NCBI GenBank assembly: GCA_910580195.1
Contig: CAJTWA010000005.1
Span: forward strand, 51,455-115,454
Source of the DNA: an uncultured Lachnospiraceae bacterium
GTDB taxonomy: Bacteria; Bacillota; Clostridia; Lachnospirales; Lachnospiraceae
Length of the DNA: 64,000 bases
Direction: 5' to 3'
Shown here: positions 26,975-36,406 of the stretch, one piece after another
Position numbering within the stretch: the first letter of the stretch is position 1
Layout: the number at the start of each line of letters is the position of its first letter
Position numbers and translations under genes: made by a program
The notes under the pieces: generated by a model
Database searches by the model: none
What the model was told of the DNA's origin: nothing
The model's input: only the letters and a program-made list of their open reading frames with translations

Positions 26975-27856
26975 ATGAAACGGAATTACCAGAAGGAATT
27001 AGATCAATTATTGGAACAGATTCCATATAGGCAGGGCGGGCAGCAGGCTGCCCCAAAGCTGCTCCTCCATAGCTGCTGCGCCCCCTGCAGCAGTTATGTG
27101 CTGGAATATCTGTCACAGTATTTCCAAATTACCGTGTTTTACTATAACCCCAATATTTATCCAGAAGAAGAATATTTCAAGCGGGCCAAGGAGCAGGAGG
27201 AATTCATCCGCCGGTTCCAGCAAAGCATGGAACCAGAAAAGGCAGGAGGGGGGCAGGATGTTTCGCCCCAACAAAATGCAGGGGAAGCGTTTATTTGCCC
27301 TTCCCAACAAAATGCGGGGGAAGCGTTTATTTGCCCTTCCCAACAAAATGCCGGGAAGGCGCAGCGCAAGGCTGGTTCCGCCTGCCTGCCACGGCAGCTT
27401 GGGGAACCGAGGGTTTGCCATAGGATTGGCTTTTTGGAAGGCAGCTATGACAAAGAAAAATTCTATGGGATGGCAAAAGGCTTGGAAAGCCTGAAAGAAG
27501 GAGGGGAACGGTGCTTTGGCTGCTACAGGCTCCGCCTTGAGGAAACCGCCCGGTATGCCAAGGAACTGGGCATGGACTATTTTACCACAACCCTCTCCAT
27601 CAGCCCCATGAAAAATGCAGGGAAACTAAACGAAATCGGGGAGCAGCTTGCAGAGGAATACGGCATACGCTACCTTTCCTCAGATTTTAAGAAGCGGGAT
27701 GGGTATAAACGTTCGGTGGAACTGTCTAGGGAATATGGGATGTACCGGCAGGATTATTGCGGATGCATTTTTTCCATGCAGGAGCGGCAGGAAAAGCAGC
27801 GGCAGTTATCCGCAGGGATAGGCGGGAAAAGCAGCGTCAGCTATCCGCAGGGATAA
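26975..27856 (+). CDS. queH: Epoxyqueuosine reductase QueH with a repetitive insert
   Basis: 293-residue QueH (formerly DUF208), which reduces epoxyqueuosine in tRNA to queuosine using an Fe-S cluster and a second metal. Cysteine motifs are complete: HSCCAPCSS near residue 32-40, ERCFGCYRLRL near 185, and YCGCIF near 260. Between the first and second motifs sits a low-complexity insert (about residues 93-135) made of three 12-residue units QQNAGEAFICPS from a 36-bp DNA repeat. The C-terminal tail also runs into a tandem repeat. The core looks functional; the insert is unusual. Confidence 0.9.
   Translation: MKRNYQKELDQLLEQIPYRQGGQQAAPKLLLHSCCAPCSSYVLEYLSQYFQITVFYYNPNIYPEEEYFKRAKEQEEFIRRFQQSMEPEKAGGGQDVSPQQNAGEAFICPSQQNAGEAFICPSQQNAGKAQRKAGSACLPRQLGEPRVCHRIGFLEGSYDKEKFYGMAKGLESLKEGGERCFGCYRLRLEETARYAKELGMDYFTTTLSISPMKNAGKLNEIGEQLAEEYGIRYLSSDFKKRDGYKRSVELSREYGMYRQDYCGCIFSMQERQEKQRQLSAGIGGKSSVSYPQG
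27268..27354 (+). repeat. 36-bp in-frame tandem repeat inside queH
   Basis: Two full copies and flanking partials of a unit containing CAACAAAATGC and GAAGCGTTTATTTGCCC. The period is 12 codons, so copy number can change without breaking the frame. Confidence 0.85.
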
Positions 27857-27925
27857 GAGGAAAAAGCAGCGTCAGCTATCCGCAGGGATAGGCGGGAAAA
27901 GCAGCATCAGCTATCCGCAAGGGAT
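27797..27925 (+). repeat. 35-bp tandem repeat across the end of queH
   Basis: Four units of about 35 bp containing AAAAGCAGC and AGCTATCCGCAGGGATA. The first lies in the last codons of queH, so the native C-terminus may have been altered by the duplication. Confidence 0.8.
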
Positions 27926-27982
27926 CAGCAGCGGGTATGGTATCTGGGGAAATTAAAATTTAAGAAGAAAGAGGGAAATCAT

Positions 27983-29404
27983 ATGGCACAATTATGGGGT
28001 GGGCGCTTTACAAAAGAAACAGACCAGTTGGTCTACCAATTCAACGCGTCCATATCGTTTGACAAAAGGTTTTACCGGCAGGACATGGAAGGCAGCATAG
28101 CCCATGTAAAAATGCTTGGGAAACAAGGGATTCTGACAGAAACAGAAGCGAAAGAGATTGTATCTGCCATCAAAATCATTTTGCAGGAAGTAGAAGAGGG
28201 GAAATTGGAAATTTCCCATGAATATGAGGATATCCACAGTTTTGTAGAAGCCACGCTGATTGACAGGCTGGGGGACACCGGGAAAAAACTACATACCGGC
28301 AGAAGCCGGAACGACCAAGTGGCCTTGGACATGCGCCTGTTCACAAGGCAGGAAGTGCTGGAAACAGACAAATTGCTGGAAGAATTATTAAATGTAATAT
28401 TAATAATTATGGAAAACAACCTAGATACCTATATGCCGGGATTCACCCATCTGCAGAAAGCCCAGCCAGTCACGTTAGCCCACCATTTCGGCGCTTATTT
28501 TGAAATGTTTAAGCGGGACCGCCAGCGGATGGAAGATATTTACCATAGGATGAATTACTGCCCCCTTGGCTCCGGCGCGCTGGCTGGCACAACTTACAAT
28601 CTGGACAGGTACAATACAGCGAGCCAGATGGGCTTTGCCGGCCCTACCTTAAACAGCATGGACGGGGTATCCGACCGGGATTACCTGATTGAATTTTTGT
28701 CCGCCCTTTCCACCATTATGATGCATTTAAGCCGCATTTCCGAGGAAATTATTATCTGGAACAGCAACGAGTACCAATTTGTAGAGATTGACGACGCTTA
28801 CAGCACTGGGAGCAGCATTATGCCCCAGAAGAAGAACCCAGACATCGCAGAGCTTGTCCGGGGGAAAACCGGGCGTGTCTACGGCGCGCTGATTTCCCTC
28901 CTCACTGCCATGAAAGGGATTCCCCTTGCCTACAACAAGGACATGCAGGAGGACAAAGAGCTGCCCTTTGACGCCATGGACACCGTAAAAAGCTGCCTAG
29001 CATTATTTACCGGGATGCTTTCCACCATGAAATTCAAGAAAGAGCAGATGGAATCCAGCGCCAAAAATGGCTTTACCAACGCCACCGACGCCGCAGACTA
29101 CCTCGTAAACCACGGAGTGCCCTTCCGTGACGCCCACGGGATTGTAGGCCAGATTGTCCTTGCCTGCATTGAAAAGAAAATCGCCATAGATGACATGTCC
29201 CTAGAAGAGCTGCAGCAAATCAGCCCCGTGTTCAAGGAAGACATTTTCAAGACCATTTCCATGGAAACCTGCGTAGAAAAGCGCCTAACCATCGGCGCCC
29301 CCGGCCAAGAAGCCATGAAAAACGCCATCCAGCTAGAAAAAAAATACCTATCCTCCGACTGGAAATCCAGCTTGCCAGACTGGGAAACAGAATTGCTAAA
29401 ATAG
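27983..29404 (+). CDS. argH: Argininosuccinate lyase
   Basis: 473-residue enzyme that splits argininosuccinate into arginine and fumarate, the last step of arginine synthesis. The fumarase/aspartase superfamily signature GSSIMPQKKNPD is present at about residue 279-290, as are HTGRSRNDQ near residue 107 and FTHLQKAQPVTLAH. Length is normal. argG is not in the window. A 193-bp inverted-repeat element begins only 7 bases after the stop codon. Confidence 0.97.
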   Translation: MAQLWGGRFTKETDQLVYQFNASISFDKRFYRQDMEGSIAHVKMLGKQGILTETEAKEIVSAIKIILQEVEEGKLEISHEYEDIHSFVEATLIDRLGDTGKKLHTGRSRNDQVALDMRLFTRQEVLETDKLLEELLNVILIIMENNLDTYMPGFTHLQKAQPVTLAHHFGAYFEMFKRDRQRMEDIYHRMNYCPLGSGALAGTTYNLDRYNTASQMGFAGPTLNSMDGVSDRDYLIEFLSALSTIMMHLSRISEEIIIWNSNEYQFVEIDDAYSTGSSIMPQKKNPDIAELVRGKTGRVYGALISLLTAMKGIPLAYNKDMQEDKELPFDAMDTVKSCLALFTGMLSTMKFKKEQMESSAKNGFTNATDAADYLVNHGVPFRDAHGIVGQIVLACIEKKIAIDDMSLEELQQISPVFKEDIFKTISMETCVEKRLTIGAPGQEAMKNAIQLEKKYLSSDWKSSLPDWETELLK

Positions 29405-29410
29405 CCCCCA

Positions 29411-29603
29411 ATACACAGGCAATTCCGTGCGGCCCTTCCTCTAAGCAAACGGTTCAAGGGCGCCTTTAGTGGAAGCGAAATCCACTGCTTACGCAGGCTT
29501 AGGGCCGAGGGCTTTCCCGAGTCCCTTAGCCGGAGTTAGCAGTTAGTTCGCTGGAACGTTGCCCGGTTTGTGTGAGGAAGGGCCGCACGGAATTGCCGTC
29601 CGC
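29411..29603 (+). repeat. 193-bp inverted-repeat element, copy C
   Basis: Arms CCGTGCGGCCCTTCCTC and GAGGAAGGGCCGCACGG. Compared with the other copies several bases differ, and each change is matched on the opposite arm. It starts 7 bases after argH, so it would lie in the argH transcript's 3' end. Confidence 0.85.
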
Positions 29604-29872
29604 ACCCCAAAACTTTCCTTTTTTCCTCCTTCATTTGCCAAAACACATTTGCAATCATGCCCAAAAAAATTTATGCATAAATTCCCCCTAAATATTTTGT
29701 GAATTTTGTATATAATTCAGGTTGCATTTTCCCACCCAATGTATTATCATATCCTAAAAACACACTTGTTCGCGTGATACGGACAAAATAAATCCAAGAA
29801 ATTCAGAAAATTGTTTCCATTCTTTATGGATAACAGCCCAAAGAAAAAACAGGAAAAGCGAGGAGATATGAA
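29604..29872. other. Leader region of asd
   Basis: AT-rich spacer with TATAAT at 29711-29716 but no matching -35. I looked for and did not find a lysine riboswitch-like structure. Confidence 0.4.
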
Positions 29873-30958
29873 ATGAGCCAGAAATTAAAAGTAGGAATCC
29901 TAGGAGGCACAGGGATGGTAGGGCAGCGGTTCATCGCCCTTTTAGAAAACCACCCGTGGTTTGAAGTGACAACCATTGCAGCAAGCCCCCGTTCCGCAGG
30001 GAAACGGTATGAAGATGCAGTCGGCGGCCGCTGGAAAATGGATACCCCAATGCCAGAAGCAGTGAAGGGCCTTGTGGTAATGAACGTCAATGAAGTAGAA
30101 GCAGTTGCATCGAAGGTGGACTTTGTATTCAGCGCAGTGGACATGTCCAAGGAAGAGATCAAAGCCATCGAAGAAGCTTATGCCAAAACAGAAACGCCAG
30201 TGGTTTCCAATAACAGCGCCCACAGATGGACCCCAGACGTGCCCATGGTCGTCCCGGAAATCAACCCAGGGCATATGGAAGTCATTGAATTCCAGAAGAA
30301 GCGGCTGGGGACGGAGCGGGGCTTCGTGGCAGTAAAGCCCAACTGTTCCATCCAGTCCTATGCTCCCGTCCTGACGGCATGGAAAGAATTTGAGCCATAC
30401 GAAGTAGTAGCCACTACCTATCAGGCAATTTCCGGCGCAGGCAAGACCTTTCAGGACTGGCCGGAAATGGAAGGGAACATCATCCCCTACATCGGCGGCG
30501 AAGAAGAAAAATCAGAAAAAGAACCCTTGCGTATTTGGGGCGAAATCAAGGACGGCGTCATTGTCCCGGCAGAAAGCCCGGTAATTACCTGCCAGTGCGT
30601 CCGTGTCCCAGTGCTGAACGGCCATACTGCCGCAGTATTCGTGAAATTTAAAAAGAAACCTACCAAGGGACAGCTGGTGGAAAAGTTAAGGAATTTCAGC
30701 GGCGCACCCCAAGAGCTGCACCTCCCAAGCGCACCAGAGCATTTCATCCAATATTTGGAAGAGGAAAACCGCCCGCAGGTAACAGAAGATGTGGATTATG
30801 AAAAAGGCATGGGAATCAGCGTTGGCCGCTTAAGGGAAGATACCGTGTATGATTGGAAATTTATTGGCCTGTCCCATAATACCGTAAGGGGCGCAGCAGG
30901 CGGAGCAATCTTATGCGCGGAACTGTTAAAAGCCCAAGGGTACATCACTGCAAAATAG
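29873..30958 (+). CDS. asd: Aspartate-semialdehyde dehydrogenase (archaeal/fungal-type)
   Basis: 361-residue enzyme that reduces aspartyl phosphate to the semialdehyde for lysine, threonine and methionine synthesis. N-terminal NAD(P) motif GILGGTGMVGQRF, catalytic Cys in KPNCSIQSY (about residue 156), and active-site His region SVGRLREDTVYDWKF. The sequence fits the archaeal/fungal branch of ASADH rather than the E. coli type. Start follows AGGAG with 7 bases. It is monocistronic with a terminator 130 bases on. Confidence 0.95.
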   Translation: MSQKLKVGILGGTGMVGQRFIALLENHPWFEVTTIAASPRSAGKRYEDAVGGRWKMDTPMPEAVKGLVVMNVNEVEAVASKVDFVFSAVDMSKEEIKAIEEAYAKTETPVVSNNSAHRWTPDVPMVVPEINPGHMEVIEFQKKRLGTERGFVAVKPNCSIQSYAPVLTAWKEFEPYEVVATTYQAISGAGKTFQDWPEMEGNIIPYIGGEEEKSEKEPLRIWGEIKDGVIVPAESPVITCQCVRVPVLNGHTAAVFVKFKKKPTKGQLVEKLRNFSGAPQELHLPSAPEHFIQYLEEENRPQVTEDVDYEKGMGISVGRLREDTVYDWKFIGLSHNTVRGAAGGAILCAELLKAQGYITAK

Positions 30959-31085
30959 CATTAGAAATATGCCCTGCAAAAGAAAGATAAGCATGACACA
31001 TGGGTGCTGCATAAAGGTAGGGTATGGAACATGGGATTCTGAAAAAAGATAAGGCTAAAGTTATATTCATATTTAATAAATAATA

Positions 31086-31125
31086 AAACGCCTGCTCTTT
31101 CAGTGCTTAAGAAGCAGGCGTTTTT
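31086..31125 (+). terminator. Rho-independent terminator after asd
   Basis: AAACGCCTGCT / AGCAGGCGTTT stem with a 16-base loop followed by T5. Confidence 0.85.
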
Positions 31126-31467
31126 GTTGCATTACCGCATGGCGCATAGAACTGCCGTATGGCCAAACCATAATTCCGCCAAATGTAAAGTCTTTTGGTT
31201 TCCTTAATAGACGTTGAATCAATTTATCCATTTTGCCCATAAAAGAAATTCTCCTTTTTCATCCGTATCCTATGCCATGGAACAGCATGCAGCTATTTTT
31301 CGTTGCTATTCCGGGCGTTTGTAGAGGAAAGGCTATTGTAAACGAAGTTAAACCGTGATATGATACAAGGGTAGTAATTCCACAGATAGAGGCACAAAGA
31401 TACAACAATCACCCACATTGCCCATTTCAGGTGATTTGAGGGAGCCAAATATTGATAGGAGTCGGTT
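31126..31467. other. Spacer before the ATPase gene
   Basis: No gene. It holds a short stretch that reads on the minus strand as a Met-Gly-Lys-Met-Asp-rich peptide start after AGGAG (near 31225-31250) but no convincing ORF, then the promoter of the next gene. Confidence 0.4.
31336..31364 (+). promoter_or_regulatory. Promoter of the ATPase gene
   Basis: TTGTAA (31336-31341), 17-base spacer, TATGAT (31359-31364), about 100 bases before the start codon. Confidence 0.55.
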
Positions 31468-32829
31468 ATGGCAGGAAGAAAAGCAGAATTGCAGTATTTG
31501 GAGCAGATGTACCGTCAGGAGGGAAACCAGCTTATCGTACTGTACGGAAGAAAAGAAAACGGCGGAAGGGAACTGGTGCAGGAATTTTGCAGAGGCAAGA
31601 AATCCTTCTATTACTATGCGCCCCAAGTATCCCCCCAAGCCCAGCGGCAGCGGATGCAGCGGGAAATCGCAGGGCATTACCAAGTGGCAGTCCCAAAAGA
31701 TACTTACGATGAGTTTTTTAAGCGGGTAAAAAGCGGGGACGGCAGCAAGCTGGTGCTGGTAATCGATGAATTCCAGCACATCCTAAAGAAAGACGCCCAG
31801 TTTCTGGACAGCATCCTGGGCCTGAAAGGGAAGAAGCTGTACCCAGGGCCAGTGCTTATCCTTTTGTGCAGCACCTCGGTTTTCTGGGCAGAGCAGGAAC
31901 TGCCGCAGGCATTGGGGACAGCTTCGAAGAAAATAGACCGGGTGATGAAGCTCAAGGAGCTGCGTTTTTTAGACTTAGTGCGCAGTTTCCCGAAATACAG
32001 CGTCCGGGAAAGCGTAGAGGCCTATGGGGTCATCGGCGGCGTCCCGGATTACATCAGGGGATGGGAAGACGGGCAGGGCGTACGGGAAAATATCTGCGCC
32101 CACATCCTTTCCCCGCAGGGGTTTTTGTATGGGAAGGCGGAGGAAACCATCCGCAGCCAGCTGCGGGAGCTTTCTGTGTACAATACCATCCTCGAAGCCC
32201 TTGCATCCGGGAAACATAAGCTGAACGACATTTACCAAGCCACTGGGTTTTCCCGTGCCAAAATCAGCGTCTACTTAAAGAACCTGATGGAATTTGACGT
32301 AGTGGAAAAAGTATATTCATTTGAAACCGGCGGATGGCAGAACGCCCAGAAAGGCCTATACCAGATACGGGACACATTTATTAATTTCTGGTTTAAATTC
32401 GTATACCCATATCTGTCGGATTTGCATTGGATGGGGCCGGAGGAGTTTTATGGGAAACACATTGCCGGGGGCTTGGAAGGGTACCTGAAACGCTATTTTG
32501 TAAATGTGTGCATGGAATATCTGGAACTGCAGGAATTAATCGGGAAACTTCCGCTGAAAATCCACAAGATGGGCACTTGGATTGGGAAGAAAGGCCATAT
32601 CGACATCATTGCCCAAAACAGCGTCCGGGAAAATATTATCTGCCTTTGCAACTGGTCGGAGCCTGAGATGACATTCGAAATGTGCCAGCAGCTATTCCAG
32701 AGCATGGAACAGGCGAAAATCACGGCAAATTTCTACTACCTGTTTTCCGCCAAGGGCTTTGATGAAAAGCTGATTAAGCTAGTAGACAATGACAAACGGA
32801 TCCTGCTGGTGAACATGAACAGGATGTAA
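31468..32829 (+). CDS. Archaeal-type AAA ATPase with DUF234, degenerate Walker A
   Basis: 453-residue protein of the ATPase_2/DUF234 family. After the N-terminal LIVLYGRKENGGRELV the P-loop should read GRRRxGKT; here the GKT is GGR, so ATP binding is probably lost or changed. Walker B is kept (LVLVIDEFQHI). A winged helix follows (about 245-290), then the DUF234 nuclease-like domain, where the expected acidic residue of the nuclease strand is replaced (IICLCNW). The family is common, of uncertain function, and linked to mobile elements. Start follows AGGAG with 6 bases. The frame is intact despite the altered motifs. Confidence 0.83.
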   Translation: MAGRKAELQYLEQMYRQEGNQLIVLYGRKENGGRELVQEFCRGKKSFYYYAPQVSPQAQRQRMQREIAGHYQVAVPKDTYDEFFKRVKSGDGSKLVLVIDEFQHILKKDAQFLDSILGLKGKKLYPGPVLILLCSTSVFWAEQELPQALGTASKKIDRVMKLKELRFLDLVRSFPKYSVRESVEAYGVIGGVPDYIRGWEDGQGVRENICAHILSPQGFLYGKAEETIRSQLRELSVYNTILEALASGKHKLNDIYQATGFSRAKISVYLKNLMEFDVVEKVYSFETGGWQNAQKGLYQIRDTFINFWFKFVYPYLSDLHWMGPEEFYGKHIAGGLEGYLKRYFVNVCMEYLELQELIGKLPLKIHKMGTWIGKKGHIDIIAQNSVRENIICLCNWSEPEMTFEMCQQLFQSMEQAKITANFYYLFSAKGFDEKLIKLVDNDKRILLVNMNRM

Positions 32830-32882
32830 AAAGATTTTTATGGGCATGGACAGGATGTAAGAAGATTTTTATGGGCATGAAC
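32815..32882 (+). repeat. 34-bp tandem duplication at the end of the ATPase gene
   Basis: Two units of ACAGGATGTAA(A/G)AAGATTTTTA plus TGGGCATG; the stop codon of the ATPase gene lies in the first unit. Confidence 0.8.
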
Positions 32883-32938
32883 AGCCAGATGCAATTTAAC
32901 TGCCCGTATTAACAGAACAGAAAGCAGGATATCAATTT

Positions 32939-35347
32939 ATGGCGAAAGCTTTATACATAGCAGAAAAGCCCAGCGTAGCGCGGGAATTTGCCAAAGCATT
33001 AAAACTAGATTTAAAAAACCATGACGGCTATCTGGAATCCGGGGAGGCCATTGTCACTTGGTGCGTCGGGCATCTGGTGACAATGAGCTACCCAGAAGCC
33101 TATGACGAGAAATACAAAAAGTGGAGCCTTTCCACCTTGCCCTTCCTGCCAAAGGATTTCAAATATGAAGTCATCCCGGGGGTGAAGAAACAGTTTCAGG
33201 TTGTGGCAGGGCTTTTGAACCGGAAAGACGTAGGCACTATCTATGTGTGCACTGACTCTGGGCGGGAAGGGGAATACATTTACCGCTTAGTGGAACGCCA
33301 AGCCAGAGTCGAAGGGAAAGACCGCCGCCGGGTATGGATTGATTCCCAGACAGAGGAAGAAATCCTAAGGGGCATCCGGGAGGCAAAAGACTTGTCAGAA
33401 TATGACAACCTCTGTGAATCTGCCTACCTGCGGGCAAAGGAAGATTACCTGATGGGGATTAATTTTTCCCGGCTGCTCACCCTGAAATATGGGGACGCCA
33501 TTGCCCGGTTCCTGAATACGAAATATGCCGTCGTCAGCGTCGGCCGCGTCATGACCTGCGTGCAGGGGATGGTCGTGCGCCGGGAGCGGGAAATCCGTGA
33601 TTTTGCCAAAACGCCATTTTACCGTGTGGTAAATGCCTTAGAAATCCATGGGACGCCAGTGGAAGGGGAGTGGCGGGCGGTAGAAGGCTCTGCCTATTTC
33701 CAGTCCCCGAAATTGTACAAAGAGAATGGGTTTCAGAAAAGAGAAGATGCAGAAAAATTAATATCTGATTTAATTTCCGGCACAAATACCAAGTGGATAG
33801 ATGCAGAAAAGGCAGGGCAGGAAAAGAGTGCAGCGGCAGGGGGAAAATCTGCGCCCCTAGGCCTTGGAAGCGGCAAAGAGCCGGAACTGTCTTTGGATGC
33901 AGAAGGCCTGAAAGGGATGGATGCAGCTTTCCGGGAAGGAGGCACAGGGGCGTTGCAGCCTTTCCGGGCACAAGGTTCCCAAAGGGCAGCATCCCCAGAG
34001 GGTAGCCATGCAGGGCTTGCAACAGCTACCATATTTTCCATAGAAAAGAAAAAAGAGAACAAATACCCGCCGCTTCTATACAACCTTGCCGAATTGCAGA
34101 ACGACTGCTCCAAGTTTTTCAAAATCAGCCCGGACCAGACGCTGCAGGTGGTGCAGGAACTGTACGAGAAAAAACTTGTCACCTACCCAAGGACGGACGC
34201 CCGCGTCCTGTCTTCCGCCGTGGCAAAGGAAATCCACAAAAATATTGGCGGCCTGGTAAATATCCCGTCCGTCAGGCAGTTTGCCGAAGAGGTGTTAGGG
34301 CGGGGAAGCTATAAGAACCTTGCAAAGACCCGGTATGCCAATGACAAGCAGATTACCGACCACTATGCCATTATCCCTACTGGGCAGGGCATTTCAGCCA
34401 TCCGCAGCCTGAGCGGGACAGCAATCAATGTGTACGAAGCTATTGTGCGCCGGTTCCTTGCCATTTTCTTCCCGCCCGCCGTGTACCAGAAAATCAGCCT
34501 TGTAACAGCCATGGAACGGCTTGGCAGCCGAGCCCATGGATTAGCCCCGGCGGCCCAAGGGCAAAAGCAGCAAGAAGGCCATGGGAAAGAAAAGTTTTTT
34601 TCCGCCTTTAAAGTCTTGGCGGACCCGGGCTACCTGAAAGTTATGGAATATTCCTTCCAGAAAAAGAAGGCTGGGACGCAGCAGGGAGCAAAAATGGGGC
34701 AGGGGCCAGCCCAAGGAGGGGCAGGGGAAACCTCCTGCGGCACGAGCCTTATGGCGCTCCTTTCCTCCCTGAAAAAAGGGATGGAACTGCCCGTACGGTC
34801 CATGGCAGTAAGGGAGGGGGAAACCTCCCCGCCCAAACGCTACAATTCCGGCTCCATCATCCTTGCCATGGAAAATGCCGGGCAGCTCATTGAGGATGAG
34901 GAACTCCGCGCCCAGATTAAGGGCAGCGGGATCGGCACCAGCGCCACCCGGGCGGAAATCTTAAAGAAGCTGGTGAACAACAAATATTTAGCCTTGAATA
35001 AAAAAACACAGGCCATCACCCCTACTTTGTTGGGGGAAATGATATATGACGTGGTAAATGCGTCTATCCGCTCCTTATTAAATCCAGATTTAACAGCAAG
35101 CTGGGAAAAAGGGCTTACTTATGTGGCAGAAGGGAGCATTACGCCCCAAGAATATATGGATAAATTGGAGCACTTCATCAGGAGCCGCACTAGCGGCGTG
35201 CTGGGGCTTAAGAACCAGTATGCGCTGCGGGGCTATTTCCAGTATGCATCTTCCTATTACAAGCCGCCAGCAAAGAAAAAGCCAGCGGGGGAACCAGCAA
35301 AGAAGGAAAAGCCAGCGGGGAAGGGACCAGCAAAGAAGGAAAAGTAA
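32939..35347 (+). CDS. topB: DNA topoisomerase III
   Basis: 802-residue type IA topoisomerase. Toprim domain at the N-terminus (LYIAEKPSVAREFAKAL; VCTDSGREGEYIYR with the DxD-like acidic site), and the active-site Tyr in LVTYPRTDARVLSS (about residue 419). Two low-complexity inserts (about 285-365 and 530-600) make it longer than usual TopB, and the tail is a repeat of KKKPAG/KKEK. It decatenates DNA; mobile elements often carry their own copies, but this one sits among core genes. Confidence 0.93.
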   Translation: MAKALYIAEKPSVAREFAKALKLDLKNHDGYLESGEAIVTWCVGHLVTMSYPEAYDEKYKKWSLSTLPFLPKDFKYEVIPGVKKQFQVVAGLLNRKDVGTIYVCTDSGREGEYIYRLVERQARVEGKDRRRVWIDSQTEEEILRGIREAKDLSEYDNLCESAYLRAKEDYLMGINFSRLLTLKYGDAIARFLNTKYAVVSVGRVMTCVQGMVVRREREIRDFAKTPFYRVVNALEIHGTPVEGEWRAVEGSAYFQSPKLYKENGFQKREDAEKLISDLISGTNTKWIDAEKAGQEKSAAAGGKSAPLGLGSGKEPELSLDAEGLKGMDAAFREGGTGALQPFRAQGSQRAASPEGSHAGLATATIFSIEKKKENKYPPLLYNLAELQNDCSKFFKISPDQTLQVVQELYEKKLVTYPRTDARVLSSAVAKEIHKNIGGLVNIPSVRQFAEEVLGRGSYKNLAKTRYANDKQITDHYAIIPTGQGISAIRSLSGTAINVYEAIVRRFLAIFFPPAVYQKISLVTAMERLGSRAHGLAPAAQGQKQQEGHGKEKFFSAFKVLADPGYLKVMEYSFQKKKAGTQQGAKMGQGPAQGGAGETSCGTSLMALLSSLKKGMELPVRSMAVREGETSPPKRYNSGSIILAMENAGQLIEDEELRAQIKGSGIGTSATRAEILKKLVNNKYLALNKKTQAITPTLLGEMIYDVVNASIRSLLNPDLTASWEKGLTYVAEGSITPQEYMDKLEHFIRSRTSGVLGLKNQYALRGYFQYASSYYKPPAKKKPAGEPAKKEKPAGKGPAKKEK

Positions 35348-35402
35348 AGGAAAAAGCATAACCATCAATTCAACCATTCATTATAGAAAAGAGGAAAACA
35401 AA

Positions 35403-36071
35403 ATGGAACCATGCAAAATTACCAACCTGTATAACCTGTCAGAAACCATAGCCGCAGGGCTGTTCCAAGGCCTTACCTACCCGTGGGAGGCGCTGCCGGA
35501 AATCAGCAAGTTCATCTGCAAACTGGGCGAAACGCTGGACAAAGGGAAATTCGAGCAGCGGGGCAAGGACATCTGGGTTGCCAAGAACGCAAAAGTTGCC
35601 CCCACGGCCAGCATCAACGGCCCAGCCATCATTGACGAAGAAGCAGAAATCCGCCACTGCGCTTTCATCCGCGGCAATGCCATTGTAGGGAAAGGCGCAG
35701 TAGTAGGCAATTCTACGGAACTGAAAAATGTAGTGCTGTTCAACAAAGTCCAAGTGCCCCATTACAATTATGTAGGGGACGCCATCTTAGGCTATAAAGC
35801 CCACATGGGCGCAGGCTCCATCACCTCCAACGTAAAATCCGACAAGACCTTGGTAGTGGTAAAAGGCAGCGGCGAAGAGATTGCTACCGGGTTAAAAAAA
35901 TTCGGCGCCATGCTGGGGGACGAAGTGGAGGTAGGCTGCAACAGCGTCCTGAACCCGGGGACAGTCGTAGGCCGGAATACCAATATTTACCCCCTTTCCA
36001 TGGTCCGTGGCGTTGTGCCGGCAAATTCTATCTACAAAAATAAAAACGAAATAGCAGAAAAAAACAACTGA
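35403..36071 (+). CDS. Left-handed beta-helix acyltransferase-like protein (GlmU C-terminal-like)
   Basis: 222-residue protein with hexapeptide repeats (about residues 65-205, e.g. NAIVGKGAVVGNSTELKN) like the acetyltransferase half of GlmU. Clostridial genomes carry such stand-alone forms, usually annotated as UDP-N-acetylglucosamine pyrophosphorylase-related; the nucleotidyltransferase domain is absent. The catalytic identity and substrate are not shown by the sequence. Start at 35403 follows AGAGGAAA. Its last codons lie in a tandem duplication. Confidence 0.75.
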   Translation: MEPCKITNLYNLSETIAAGLFQGLTYPWEALPEISKFICKLGETLDKGKFEQRGKDIWVAKNAKVAPTASINGPAIIDEEAEIRHCAFIRGNAIVGKGAVVGNSTELKNVVLFNKVQVPHYNYVGDAILGYKAHMGAGSITSNVKSDKTLVVVKGSGEEIATGLKKFGAMLGDEVEVGCNSVLNPGTVVGRNTNIYPLSMVRGVVPANSIYKNKNEIAEKNN

Positions 36072-36170
36072 TGGGGCAGCGGGCATTTTTTCTCCATACA
36101 TTCTGCCTATAAAATAAAAGCGAAATAGCAGAAAAAGCAGCGGATGGCACAGCGGGCATTTTCCCGCACA
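36030..36170 (+). repeat. About 73-bp duplication across the end of the acyltransferase-like gene
   Basis: Units share CGAAATAGCAGAAAAA and CAGCGGGCATTTT; the first covers the C-terminal codons and stop of the gene. Confidence 0.7.
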
Positions 36171-36247
36171 TAGGCCAATTAAGCCAACGCCGGCTGTGCC
36201 TTGCCCAAAACGGATTCCATTGCCCATTTTTTCGTAATAGTTGACAA

Positions 36248-36305
36248 AAAAAGCCATATGTACTATTGTATTATAGGAGTAATACAAGAAAACATATGGC
36301 TTTTT
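36248..36305. terminator. Long two-part palindrome before the ABC exporter genes
   Basis: Outer stem AAAAAGCCATATGT / ACATATGGCTTTTT (36248-36261 and 36292-36305) and inner stem TTGTATTA / TAATACAA (36266-36273 and 36280-36287) with a 6-base loop. A T run on both strands makes a bidirectional terminator likely; TTGACA at 36241-36246 overlaps its left edge, so it could also be an operator for the exporter genes. Confidence 0.65.
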
Positions 36306-36406
36306 GCTGGGCAGGATGCATGGCTTTTTGGATGGGAGAAAAACGGTTTTTCCCATTTTGCCCCAAAGGATATCCTGCCCGGCAGACGAAAAAAGGAGAG
36401 TGGGTT

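Noticed and set aside
29604..29872. Lysine riboswitch before asd
   Set aside because: I could not find the conserved helical junction or a terminator; only an isolated TATAAT.
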